Shown piece after piece: positions 57,714 to 64,000 of a stretch of DNA of 64,000 nt. Position numbers and translations under genes: made by a program. The notes below the pieces were generated by a model. The model saw only the letters and a list, made by a program, of their open reading frames with translations. It did no database searches and was not told the origin of the DNA. The DNA comes from Solirubrobacterales bacterium (lineage in GTDB: Bacteria; Actinomycetota; Thermoleophilia; Solirubrobacterales; 70-9), in the NCBI GenBank assembly GCA_021155855.1, contig JAJNAZ010000007.1:62001-126000 (forward strand), written 5' to 3'. Within the stretch, counting starts at the first letter, position 1. Each line of letters begins with the position of its first letter.

Positions 57714-58781
57714 TCAGGCGGGCGAGGCGACGCCGGCGAGCTCCGAGAGCCGCTCGATCGTGTGCAGCCGCTGGCCCGCGTCCATCTGCACCGGGGAGCA
57801 GATCAGCCGGTCGACGCCGGCCGCGGCGAGCTTCTCGACCCGCTGCGCGACCTCGCCCTCGGAGCCGATCAACGACGTCGCGTCGACGAGCTCGTCGGGG
57901 ATCGCGGCGTAGGCCTGCTCGCGCTGGCCGTCGAGGTAGAGGCGCTGGACCTCGTCGGCGACCTCGCCGAAGCCGAAGCGGTGGGTGAGATCGACGTAGA
58001 AGTTCGTCTCCTTGGAGCCCATGCCTCCGAGGTAGAGCAGCAGGCTGGCCTTCACCAGCCCGCGGGCGGCGTCGAGGTCGCCGTCGATCGCGACCGAGAG
58101 CGAGGGCGAGATCTCGAGCTTGGAGCGCGAGCGCCCGCCCTTGGCGAAGCCGGCCTCCAGGTGCTCGCCCCAGGTCTCCTCGAAGGCGTCGGCGCTGAAG
58201 AAGATCGGGATCCAGCCGTCGCAGATCTCGGCCGCCATCTCGACCGACTTGCGGCCGATCGCGCCGACGAAAACCGGGATCTGGTTGCGGACCGGGTGGA
58301 AGTTCAGCTTCAGCGCCTTGCCCTGGCCGGTGCCGCCCTCGAGCGGGAGCTGGAAATGCTCGCCCTGGTAGCGGAGCGGTCCCTCACGGGCGATGATCTC
58401 GCGCACGATCTCGATGTACTCACGGGTGCGGCCCCATGGCTTCGGGTACGCGACCCCGTACCAACCCTCCGAGACCTGCGGCCCGGAGGGACCGAAGCCG
58501 AAGATGAAGCGACCGCCCGAGAGCGCGTCGATCGTGGCGCCCGCCATCGCCGCGGCGGCCGGCGGGCGGGCCGGGACCTGCATGATCGCGGCGCCGAGCT
58601 TGATCGTCTCCGTCTGCGGCGCGAGCCAGGCGAGCACCGAGACGACGTCGGAGCCGTAGGACTCCGCGGCCCAGACCGAGTCGAAGCCGGCGGCCTCGGC
58701 GGCGCGCACGAGCTCGACCGCGTCATCGCCCTGTGGCCCGATGCCCCAGTAGCCGAGATTGAGGCCCAGCTTCAGCGCCAT
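57714..58781 (-). CDS. LLM-class F420-dependent oxidoreductase, Rv3520c type
   Basis: 355 residues. KLGLNLGYWGIGPQG, WAAESYGSDVVSVLAWLA, then GRFIFGFGPSGPQVSEGWYG and PKPWGRTREYIEIVREI are the blocks of the Rv3520c group of F420-dependent luciferase-like enzymes. The physiological substrate is unknown. ATG at 58781 is chosen because TAGGGT ends eight bases before it and the family starts here; the longer frame lies inside the acyltransferase gene. The TAG inside that box is also the stop of the upstream WS/DGAT gene. Confidence 0.94.
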   Translation of the reverse strand: MALKLGLNLGYWGIGPQGDDAVELVRAAEAAGFDSVWAAESYGSDVVSVLAWLAPQTETIKLGAAIMQVPARPPAAAAMAGATIDALSGGRFIFGFGPSGPQVSEGWYGVAYPKPWGRTREYIEIVREIIAREGPLRYQGEHFQLPLEGGTGQGKALKLNFHPVRNQIPVFVGAIGRKSVEMAAEICDGWIPIFFSADAFEETWGEHLEAGFAKGGRSRSKLEISPSLSVAIDGDLDAARGLVKASLLLYLGGMGSKETNFYVDLTHRFGFGEVADEVQRLYLDGQREQAYAAIPDELVDATSLIGSEGEVAQRVEKLAAAGVDRLICSPVQMDAGQRLHTIERLSELAGVASPA

Positions 58782-58792
58782 GGCGGCGGACC

Positions 58793-60085
58793 CTAGTTGA
58801 TCGCCGTGGCGCGAAGCTCCGCGAACGAGTCGTCGATCGCGGTCGCGAGGCCGGCGACGCCGGGCAGCGCCTCGGGATCGGTGCAGAGCCCGATGCCGAC
58901 GGTGCCGGCGCAGGAGATCGCCGAGACCCGGAGCGCGTGGCGATCGGCAGGCTCGGCACACGAGCACAGGCGCTCGACCGCTCGTCCGGCGACGCTGATC
59001 GCGGTCCGCGGCCCGGGCACGTTGGAGATCGAGAGGCTGAACTCGCGCGGCCCGCCGGCGAGCCGCTCGGCGGCGCGGCCGAGGTGCTTGAAGCGCGACA
59101 ACGCGTGGAACAGGTCGTAGAGCTCCTGCGCGTCGCCGAGGCGCTTGCGCTGCGAGGTCTCGGCGTTGATCCGGTCGAGCCGCGCGACCGGGTCCGGCTC
59201 GGCGAGCGGCAGCTCGACGTTCAGGAACGAGTCGCGGTTGCCGAGCTCTCCCGCTCCCTCCTCACGGTGATGGAGGCTGACCGGGATCTGGGCGCGCAGC
59301 GCCGGCAGTGGACCTCCTTCCCGCGACACGAGCCAGGCGCGCAGGCCGCCGGAGACTCCGCCGAGCAGGACGTCGTTGACGGTCACATGTCCGGGCCGGG
59401 AGGCGCCGATTCGCTTCAGCTCGGCGAGCGGCACGGTGGTGAACGCAAGCGCTCGGGCGTGGCCGATCGGGCGGTCGAGTGGCGAGCCCGAGACGCGCCC
59501 GCCGAGCTCACGGTGGATCGCACCGGGGAGGTCGCGCAGCTCCGCGCCCAGCGACCGCCTCTCGTCAGCGGCCGCCCCCCGGCGGCTCGGCGCGGCGGCC
59601 GGCTCCGAATCCCAGAGCACCCCCTCGAGGAACCGCACCGAGCTGATCCCGTCCGCCATCGCGTGGTGGATCCGGGCGACGATCGCCTGCCGGCCGTCGT
59701 CCAGGGGCCCGAGGAGGTCGAACGCCCACAGCGGGCGCCGGTGGTCGAGGCGCTCGGACATCAGCTCGCCGGCGATCGTCCACAGGGCGGCCTCGTCGTC
59801 GAGGGCGCCCTCGCGCGTCCGCACCTGGGCACGGATGTCGAAGCCGTCGTCGGTGACCCAGCATGGGCCCTCGGCACCGCTATCGGAAAGCGAGACGCGT
59901 TGCCGCGCGCGTGGCTCGGCGTCCAGACGCGAGGCGACGCTCGCGCGCAGGCGCTCGACCTCGAGCGGCTCGTTGCCGGCCTCGAGCACGATCAGCTTCA
60001 GAGTGTGGCCGGCGATCGCCTCGGACTCGAGCGCCAGGATCGCGGCGTCGTCGGGGGTGAGCGGCTCGGGCTGCGAGGCGGCCAT
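58793..60085 (-). CDS. Wax ester synthase / diacylglycerol acyltransferase
   Basis: 430 residues of the WS/DGAT family. The active-site motif HHxxxDG is present as ARIHHAMADGISSVRFLEG (H140, H141, D145). Downstream markers are NDVLLGGVSGGLRAWL, ELGNRDSFLNVELPL and SLSISNVPGPRTAI. It esterifies fatty acyl-CoA to an alcohol or diacylglycerol, so storage lipid formation is likely. No signal peptide. TAGGCT ends six bases before the ATG. Confidence 0.93.
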   Translation of the reverse strand: MAASQPEPLTPDDAAILALESEAIAGHTLKLIVLEAGNEPLEVERLRASVASRLDAEPRARQRVSLSDSGAEGPCWVTDDGFDIRAQVRTREGALDDEAALWTIAGELMSERLDHRRPLWAFDLLGPLDDGRQAIVARIHHAMADGISSVRFLEGVLWDSEPAAAPSRRGAAADERRSLGAELRDLPGAIHRELGGRVSGSPLDRPIGHARALAFTTVPLAELKRIGASRPGHVTVNDVLLGGVSGGLRAWLVSREGGPLPALRAQIPVSLHHREEGAGELGNRDSFLNVELPLAEPDPVARLDRINAETSQRKRLGDAQELYDLFHALSRFKHLGRAAERLAGGPREFSLSISNVPGPRTAISVAGRAVERLCSCAEPADRHALRVSAISCAGTVGIGLCTDPEALPGVAGLATAIDDSFAELRATAIN

Positions 60086-60111
60086 CGCCGCAGCCTACGA
60101 CGAGCTTGGGG

Positions 60112-60762
60112 TCAGCGCAGGGGGGTATCGTCGAGGCGCTCGCACAGCGCCACCAGCGACTCGAACACCGCCACCGCGCCCGCCTCGAGCAGCTCCGCCT
60201 CGGAGTAGCCGCCGGTGAGCACCGCGAGCGTCTTCAGCTCCGCGCGGGTGGCGGCGACGATGTCCCAGGTCGAGTCGCCGACCACTACCGCGGACAGGGT
60301 CTCCGCCCGGCGCATCGCCACCGCGACCAGGTCGGGCGCGGGCTTGGTCCGTTCGACGTCGTCGGAGGTGGTCCAAAAATCGGCGAGCGCCCGGGCGTCG
60401 AGCAGGTCGATGTAGCGCTCGACGTCGTCGCCGTGCCCCGAGCTCGCCAGCACCACGGCGTGGCCGCGCTCCTTCAGCGCCACGATCAGCTCCCGCGCGC
60501 CCTCGAACGGGCGCACCTCGTCGATCAGCTCCGCATAGCGGTGCTTCTCGGCTTCGCGGATCGAGTCGCCGCAGGCGCGCTCGACCTCCTCGCCCCCAAC
60601 CGCGGCGACCAGCTGGTCGCCGCCCATGCCGATATGGCGATGGATCCGCCACACCGGCGGGGTCAGATCGTGGTCGCGGAAGGCCCGGTACCAGGCGAGC
60701 GCGTGGTGGTAGTTGGAGTCGACGAGCGTCCCGTCGACGTCGAGCAGGGCGGCTGTGGTCAC
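60112..60762 (-). CDS. HAD-superfamily phosphatase (phosphoglycolate-phosphatase-like)
   Basis: 216 residues. Motif I is AALLDVDGTLVDSNYHHALAW (D8, D10), motif II VVLASSGHGDD, motif III K in ERTKPAPDLVAVAM, motif IV VVVGDSTWDIVAA, with a four-helix cap between I and II. Members hydrolyse small phosphate esters; the substrate is not clear. Start GTG at 60762. It lies between the ABC transporter and the acyltransferase on the same strand. Confidence 0.93.
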   Translation of the reverse strand: MTTAALLDVDGTLVDSNYHHALAWYRAFRDHDLTPPVWRIHRHIGMGGDQLVAAVGGEEVERACGDSIREAEKHRYAELIDEVRPFEGARELIVALKERGHAVVLASSGHGDDVERYIDLLDARALADFWTTSDDVERTKPAPDLVAVAMRRAETLSAVVVGDSTWDIVAATRAELKTLAVLTGGYSEAELLEAGAVAVFESLVALCERLDDTPLR

Positions 60763-60818
60763 TCGCTCCAGCTACCCGCGCTCGCCGCCCGCCACTCGCC
60801 GCCCGCCGCCCCGAGCCC

Positions 60819-60839
60819 GAGCGACGAGCGACGAGCGAC
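60819..60839. repeat. Three tandem 7-bp units
   Basis: GAGCGAC is present three times in tandem, with a fourth partial unit, in the 90-base gap between the HAD gene and the binding-protein gene. Probably slippage; it is also inside the likely transcript. Confidence 0.8.
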
Positions 60840-60852
60840 GAGCCCGGATCGT

Positions 60853-61839
60853 CTACTGGACGTAACCGAACTCCTCCAGATAGGCCCGAGCGACGTCCCC
60901 GGGCTCCTCCCTGTCGATGTCGACGCGGGCGTTGAGCTCCTGCACCACCTCGAGCGAGAGGTTCTCCTGCACGTTCTCGATCGTCTCGCCGAAGTCGGGC
61001 CCGGCCTCGTCGGCCGCCTCCTGGGTGGCGACGAAGAGCACGTTCCCGGCCGGGAGCACGCCCTGGTCGTCCTCGAGGATCGTGTACTGGTCGCTGACGG
61101 ACAGCTGCGCGTCGGTCGTGAACAGGATCGAGAGGTCCGCATCGCCCTTGTCGAGGACCTCGTAGCGGGCGCCGATATCGACCGGGGTGAACGACTTGAA
61201 CTCGAGCCCGTAGTTCTCCTCGAGCCCGACCAGGCAATCGATCCGCTGGCGGCATTCGGGTGAGCCGTAGAGGTCGAGGTCCTGCGACTTGCCCTCGAGG
61301 TCCGAGACCGTGCTCACTCCGAGCTCGTCGGCCGTCTCGGTGAGCAGACCGACAGCGTTCGCGCTCGAGAACGGCGTCGGCGGGTACGCGACCAAGCCCT
61401 CCTGCTCGAAGTCCGCCTGCGCCTGGTCGAGGGCCTCCTGCCCATCGGCGGGCACATCCTCGGGCGCGTAGCCGAAGAACGCGGTCAGCGCGGTCGAGGT
61501 GTATTCGGGGTAGCCGCTTATCTCGCCGGCCTTCAGCGCGCGCAGGGCGACCTGCTCGGAGCCGAGGTTGAGGTCGGTGGAGATGTTGTAACCGGCGGCC
61601 TCTAGCGCCTGGGCGTAAATCTCGCCGAGGATGATCTGCTCGGTGAAGTTCTTCGAGCCGATCGTCAGCGCGACGCCGTTGTTGTCCGGGTTCTCCTCGA
61701 TCGCGGTCGCGCTGGCCTCCGTGGTCTCGCCGGTGTCGCCCTCGTCATCGTCGTCGTCACCGCAGGCGGCGACGGCGAGTGCGAGGACGAGCGCCGCGAG
61801 CAAGGCGAATAGCCCCTTGTATCGGGCGGTAGTGCTCAT
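60853..61839 (-). CDS. Osmoprotectant-type ABC transporter substrate-binding lipoprotein
   Basis: 328 residues. A lipoprotein signal ends in VAAC (C26), followed by an acidic linker (GDDDDDEGDTGE). The binding domain starts at LTIGSKNFTEQIILGEIYAQ, the hallmark of the OsmF/ProX/OpuCC family, and has GEISGYPEYTSTALTAFFG. It captures glycine betaine, carnitine or similar quaternary amines and presents them to the permeases encoded upstream. ATG at 61839 has GGGAGGA 12 bases upstream and is the only start that puts the signal peptide at the N-terminus. Confidence 0.94.
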   Translation of the reverse strand: MSTTARYKGLFALLAALVLALAVAACGDDDDDEGDTGETTEASATAIEENPDNNGVALTIGSKNFTEQIILGEIYAQALEAAGYNISTDLNLGSEQVALRALKAGEISGYPEYTSTALTAFFGYAPEDVPADGQEALDQAQADFEQEGLVAYPPTPFSSANAVGLLTETADELGVSTVSDLEGKSQDLDLYGSPECRQRIDCLVGLEENYGLEFKSFTPVDIGARYEVLDKGDADLSILFTTDAQLSVSDQYTILEDDQGVLPAGNVLFVATQEAADEAGPDFGETIENVQENLSLEVVQELNARVDIDREEPGDVARAYLEEFGYVQ

Positions 61840-61894
61840 TTTGGGGTGATCCTCCCTCTTAGGTGACCTTCCGCGGGTTCGCGGTGGTCTAATC

Positions 61895-62638
61895 CTATGC
61901 TGCCGCGCGGGCGGCTTCGCGTTGCAGCATGACTCCGCGCGGTGTGAGCAGGCGCTGCAGGCCGGCGAGCAGCAGCTCGACCACCAGCGCGAGCAGGGCG
62001 ACGAGGATCGCCCCGGCGAGAAGCCCGTCGTCCCCATAGACGTTGAAGTTGAGGATGAAGTCGCCGAGTGTGAGGACCCCGGCGAGCGGGGCGATCGTGG
62101 CCGTGGCGATGATCGCGATCGCCGCGGTGCGCACGCCGCCCATGATCGTCGGCACCGCCAGCGGGAGCTCGACCCGCGCGATGACCTCGAACTCGGTCAT
62201 CCCCACCCCCCGCGCCGCCTCGACCGCGTCGCGGTCGACCTGGCGAATGCCGACGAAGGCGTTGGTGAGGATCGGGGGGATGCCGAGGATCAGCAGGGCG
62301 ATGGTCACGTTCAGGACCCCGACCCCGACGAACGCGATCATCAGCGCGATCAGGGCGAGTTCGGGGATCGCACGCCCGGCGTTTCCGATCGCGACCGCGA
62401 GCAGCTCGCCCGATCCCCGGTGGCCGAGATAGACGCCGATCGGGAGCGTGAGCGCCACCGCCACCGCGAGCGCCAGAGCGCTGATCCAGACATGCGTCCA
62501 GAGGAACTCGGCGACCTGGCCGAGGCCGCCGACCTCTCCCCCAACGCCGACCTCATCGCGCGGGCTGAAGATGAAATCGACGGCGCCCGAGAAAGAGTCG
62601 AATACCGAGGCCTGGGGATTGAACGCCGAGACGCTCAT
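61895..62638 (-). CDS. Osmoprotectant-type ABC transporter permease
   Basis: 247 residues with about six helices. The EAA loop reads DAVEAARGVGMTEFEVIARVELPLAVP, the site that contacts the ATPase. VTIALLILGIPPILTNAFVG and FNVYGDDGLLAGAILVALL complete the OpuCB/ProW-like pattern. The N-terminal 40 residues are a cytoplasmic or peripheral segment. The ATG overlaps the TGA of the second permease gene (ATGA). Confidence 0.94.
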   Translation of the reverse strand: MSVSAFNPQASVFDSFSGAVDFIFSPRDEVGVGGEVGGLGQVAEFLWTHVWISALALAVAVALTLPIGVYLGHRGSGELLAVAIGNAGRAIPELALIALMIAFVGVGVLNVTIALLILGIPPILTNAFVGIRQVDRDAVEAARGVGMTEFEVIARVELPLAVPTIMGGVRTAAIAIIATATIAPLAGVLTLGDFILNFNVYGDDGLLAGAILVALLALVVELLLAGLQRLLTPRGVMLQREAARAAA

Positions 62639-63375
62639 ACGGGCCGGACCTGCCGCCACGGCGACAGCAGCCGCTGCGCGCCGATGTAGACGACGTCGAA
62701 CGCGATCGCCATCGCGATCGCGATCGCGCTCCCGACCACGATCGCGGTCTTGAACACCCCCGCCTGGACGCCTTCCGTGTAGATCACATCGCCGAGCCCG
62801 CCGGCGCCCGCGAACACGGCGAGGGTCGCGATCGCGACCGTCGACACGGTGGCGATTCGCAGGCCCGCGATGATCTCGGGGACGGCGAGCGGCATCTCGA
62901 CCCTCCAGAACAGCTGGCGGTCGGTCATTCCCATTCCCCGCCCCGCATCCTTCGCCGCGTCGGGGACGTTGGCGAGGCCGGTGACGATGTTGCGGTAGAT
63001 GATCTGCAACGTGTAGAGCGTCAGGGCGATCAACGCCGTTGTCGTGCCGCGGCCGCTGATCGGCAACAGCAGCAAGAACAGCGCGATGCTCGGGATCGTG
63101 TAGATGACTCCGGTGGTGGCGAGGAAGGCCGGCATCAGCCAGCGACGGCGGTGCGATAGGACTGAGAGGCCGAGCGCGATCACCAGGCCGGCAGCGACCG
63201 AGACGCCGACGAGCAGCAAGTGCTCGAGCGTCGGGCTCACGTAGCGGTCGGCGTTGTCGAGCGCCCAGTCGAGGCAGACGGTGTCGTTGCTCTGAACGCA
63301 ATCCGCTTCATCGCGCTCGCGAAAGAAGCCGTCGCCCTGCGCGAGCGGAACCACGGAGACGAGTGCGCCGACCAC
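62635..63375 (-). CDS. Osmoprotectant-type ABC transporter permease
   Basis: About 246 residues. An extracytoplasmic-looking loop after the first segment has two cysteines (DEADCVQSNDTVCLDWAL). The EAA loop is DAAKDAGRGMGMTDRQLFWRVEMPLAVPEI with about five helices around it. GTG at 63375 is six bases after the ATPase stop; no better start is near. With the other permease it forms the membrane heterodimer of the transporter. Confidence 0.92.
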   Translation of the reverse strand: MVGALVSVVPLAQGDGFFRERDEADCVQSNDTVCLDWALDNADRYVSPTLEHLLLVGVSVAAGLVIALGLSVLSHRRRWLMPAFLATTGVIYTIPSIALFLLLLPISGRGTTTALIALTLYTLQIIYRNIVTGLANVPDAAKDAGRGMGMTDRQLFWRVEMPLAVPEIIAGLRIATVSTVAIATLAVFAGAGGLGDVIYTEGVQAGVFKTAIVVGSAIAIAMAIAFDVVYIGAQRLLSPWRQVRPV

Positions 63376-63380
63376 CGGTC

Positions 63381-64000
63381 TCAGCCCAGTGGCCGCTCGG
63401 CCGCCGAATGCTCCTCGGTGAGCGCCTCGTCGGAGGTCAAGAACTCGGAGATGATCTCGACCGAGAGCACGCCCGCGATGCGGCCCTCGCCGTCGACCAC
63501 CGGCGCGTACCGGGTCTCGGCCTGGAGCAGGTCGGAGAGCGCGTCGCGCATGACGTCGCGCTCGTCCAGCACCGGGTCCGGCGAGGTGTCGGGGCGCGCC
63601 GGCACGGTTTCCTGGCGCAGGTCGGCATCCGAGAGCCAACCCAGCGGCCGGCGCTCGGAGTCGATCGCGAGCGCGTACGGCACCTCCGCTCCGTGAAGCT
63701 TCGCTCGCACCTCGCCGGTCGCCTGGCCGACGTGAGCGAGCGGCGCCTGCCAGAGATCGATGTCGGAAACCCGCATCAGCGCCAGCCGCTTGAGCGCCCG
63801 GTCAGCGCCGACGAAGTCCTCGACGAAGCCGTCGGCCGGCGCCATCAACAGCTCGGCCGGGGTCGCGTACTGGGCGAGCCTGCCGCCGATGCGCATGACC
63901 GCGATCCGGTCGCCCATCTTGATCGCCTCGTCGATGTCGTGGGTGACGAAGAGGATCGTCTTGCCCAGGTCGGCCTGCAGGCGCAGAAACTCGTTCTGAA
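63381..64000 (-). CDS. Osmoprotectant-type ABC transporter ATP-binding protein, N-terminus cut by window edge
   Basis: The visible part, about 205 residues, starts inside the ATPase after the signature motif. LGKTILFVTHDIDEA is the switch (H) loop and GDRIAVMRIGGRLAQYATPAELL the end of the nucleotide-binding domain. A tandem CBS region follows (ETVPARPDTSPDPVLDERDV, VVDGEGRIAGVLSVEII), as in ProV/OpuCA, where it senses ionic strength. This end matches osmoregulated quaternary-amine importers. The Walker A half is outside the window. Confidence 0.93.
   Translation of the reverse strand, partial: QNEFLRLQADLGKTILFVTHDIDEAIKMGDRIAVMRIGGRLAQYATPAELLMAPADGFVEDFVGADRALKRLALMRVSDIDLWQAPLAHVGQATGEVRAKLHGAEVPYALAIDSERRPLGWLSDADLRQETVPARPDTSPDPVLDERDVMRDALSDLLQAETRYAPVVDGEGRIAGVLSVEIISEFLTSDEALTEEHSAAERPLG

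Noticed and set aside
1..64000. Prophage, insertion sequence, integron or defence island
   Set aside because: No transposase, integrase, terminal repeats, restriction or CRISPR genes were seen; gene content is uniformly housekeeping or metabolic with uniform base composition.

Overview
The window is a strongly GC-rich bacterial chromosome segment packed with single-copy housekeeping and metabolic genes, with no insertion sequence, prophage, CRISPR array or tRNA that I could find. The gene set fits a high-GC actinobacterium, and my best inference is a Thermoleophilia/Solirubrobacterales-type lineage. The evidence is a DUF1385 gene beside rpmE, a tandem Get3/ArsA ATPase pair, F420-type luciferase-like oxidoreductases, a methyltransferase-GH57-GT4 cluster like Mycobacterium Rv3030-Rv3032, and a three-subunit transhydrogenase. 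Placement below phylum level is not proven by anything I can see.

Layout. 1-6 kb: DUF1385 protein (cut by the left edge), ribosomal protein L31, universal stress protein, a large secreted lipase-like protein, and a TetR/hydrolase divergent pair with a clear operator. 6-21 kb: an acyl-CoA oxidation block (ETF-quinone oxidoreductase, etfA, etfB, isobutyryl-CoA-mutase-type icmB and icmA, thiolase, acyl-CoA dehydrogenase, the mutase chaperone MeaB), interleaved with a CheY-like regulator, an amidase, a HAD phosphatase, a broken leucyl aminopeptidase and an HxlR regulator divergent from a 47-residue protein. 21-28 kb: hexapeptide acyltransferase, an alpha-glucan cluster (GT4, GH57, methyltransferase), a second methyltransferase, and a CcdA-thioredoxin fusion. 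28-37 kb: LON-domain protein, gamma-glutamyltransferase, an overlapping parA-ftsZ pair, the tandem Get3/ArsA genes, a long palindrome, and an unrecognised 603-residue protein. 37-43 kb: HxlR, two tandem sulfatases, SBP56/methanethiol oxidase. 43-50 kb: primary sigma factor with a triplicated leader repeat, YihY membrane protein, DUF1992, a frameshifted glycosidase, an RTX-like secreted protein, class II FBPase. 50-64 kb: LLM oxidoreductase, a chimeric TPR/methyltransferase gene, SDR, a pilin-like/VPS62-like fusion, pntAA-pntAB-pntB, TSUP transporter, Rv3520c-type LLM, WS/DGAT acyltransferase, HAD, and an osmoprotectant-type ABC transporter cut by the right edge.

How it works together. Electrons from acyl-CoA dehydrogenase can pass through EtfAB and ETF-QO to quinone. 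Thiolase and SDR proteins serve the same beta-oxidation logic. The mutase pair with MeaB would interconvert butyryl-CoA and isobutyryl-CoA. WS/DGAT could store acyl groups, and the transhydrogenase balances NADH and NADPH.

The most general signal is regulatory. About twenty genes have a TAnnnT hexamer (most often TAGRCT) ending 6-11 bases before their start codon and no Shine-Dalgarno, the geometry of leaderless transcripts. Some divergent pairs have overlapping or abutting -10 boxes. Three loci look damaged or chimeric (16.3-17.7 kb, 45.9-47.0 kb, 50.3-51.5 kb) and a perfect 21-bp inverted repeat lies at 51.5 kb. Assembly error has to be excluded for those before any biology is read into them.
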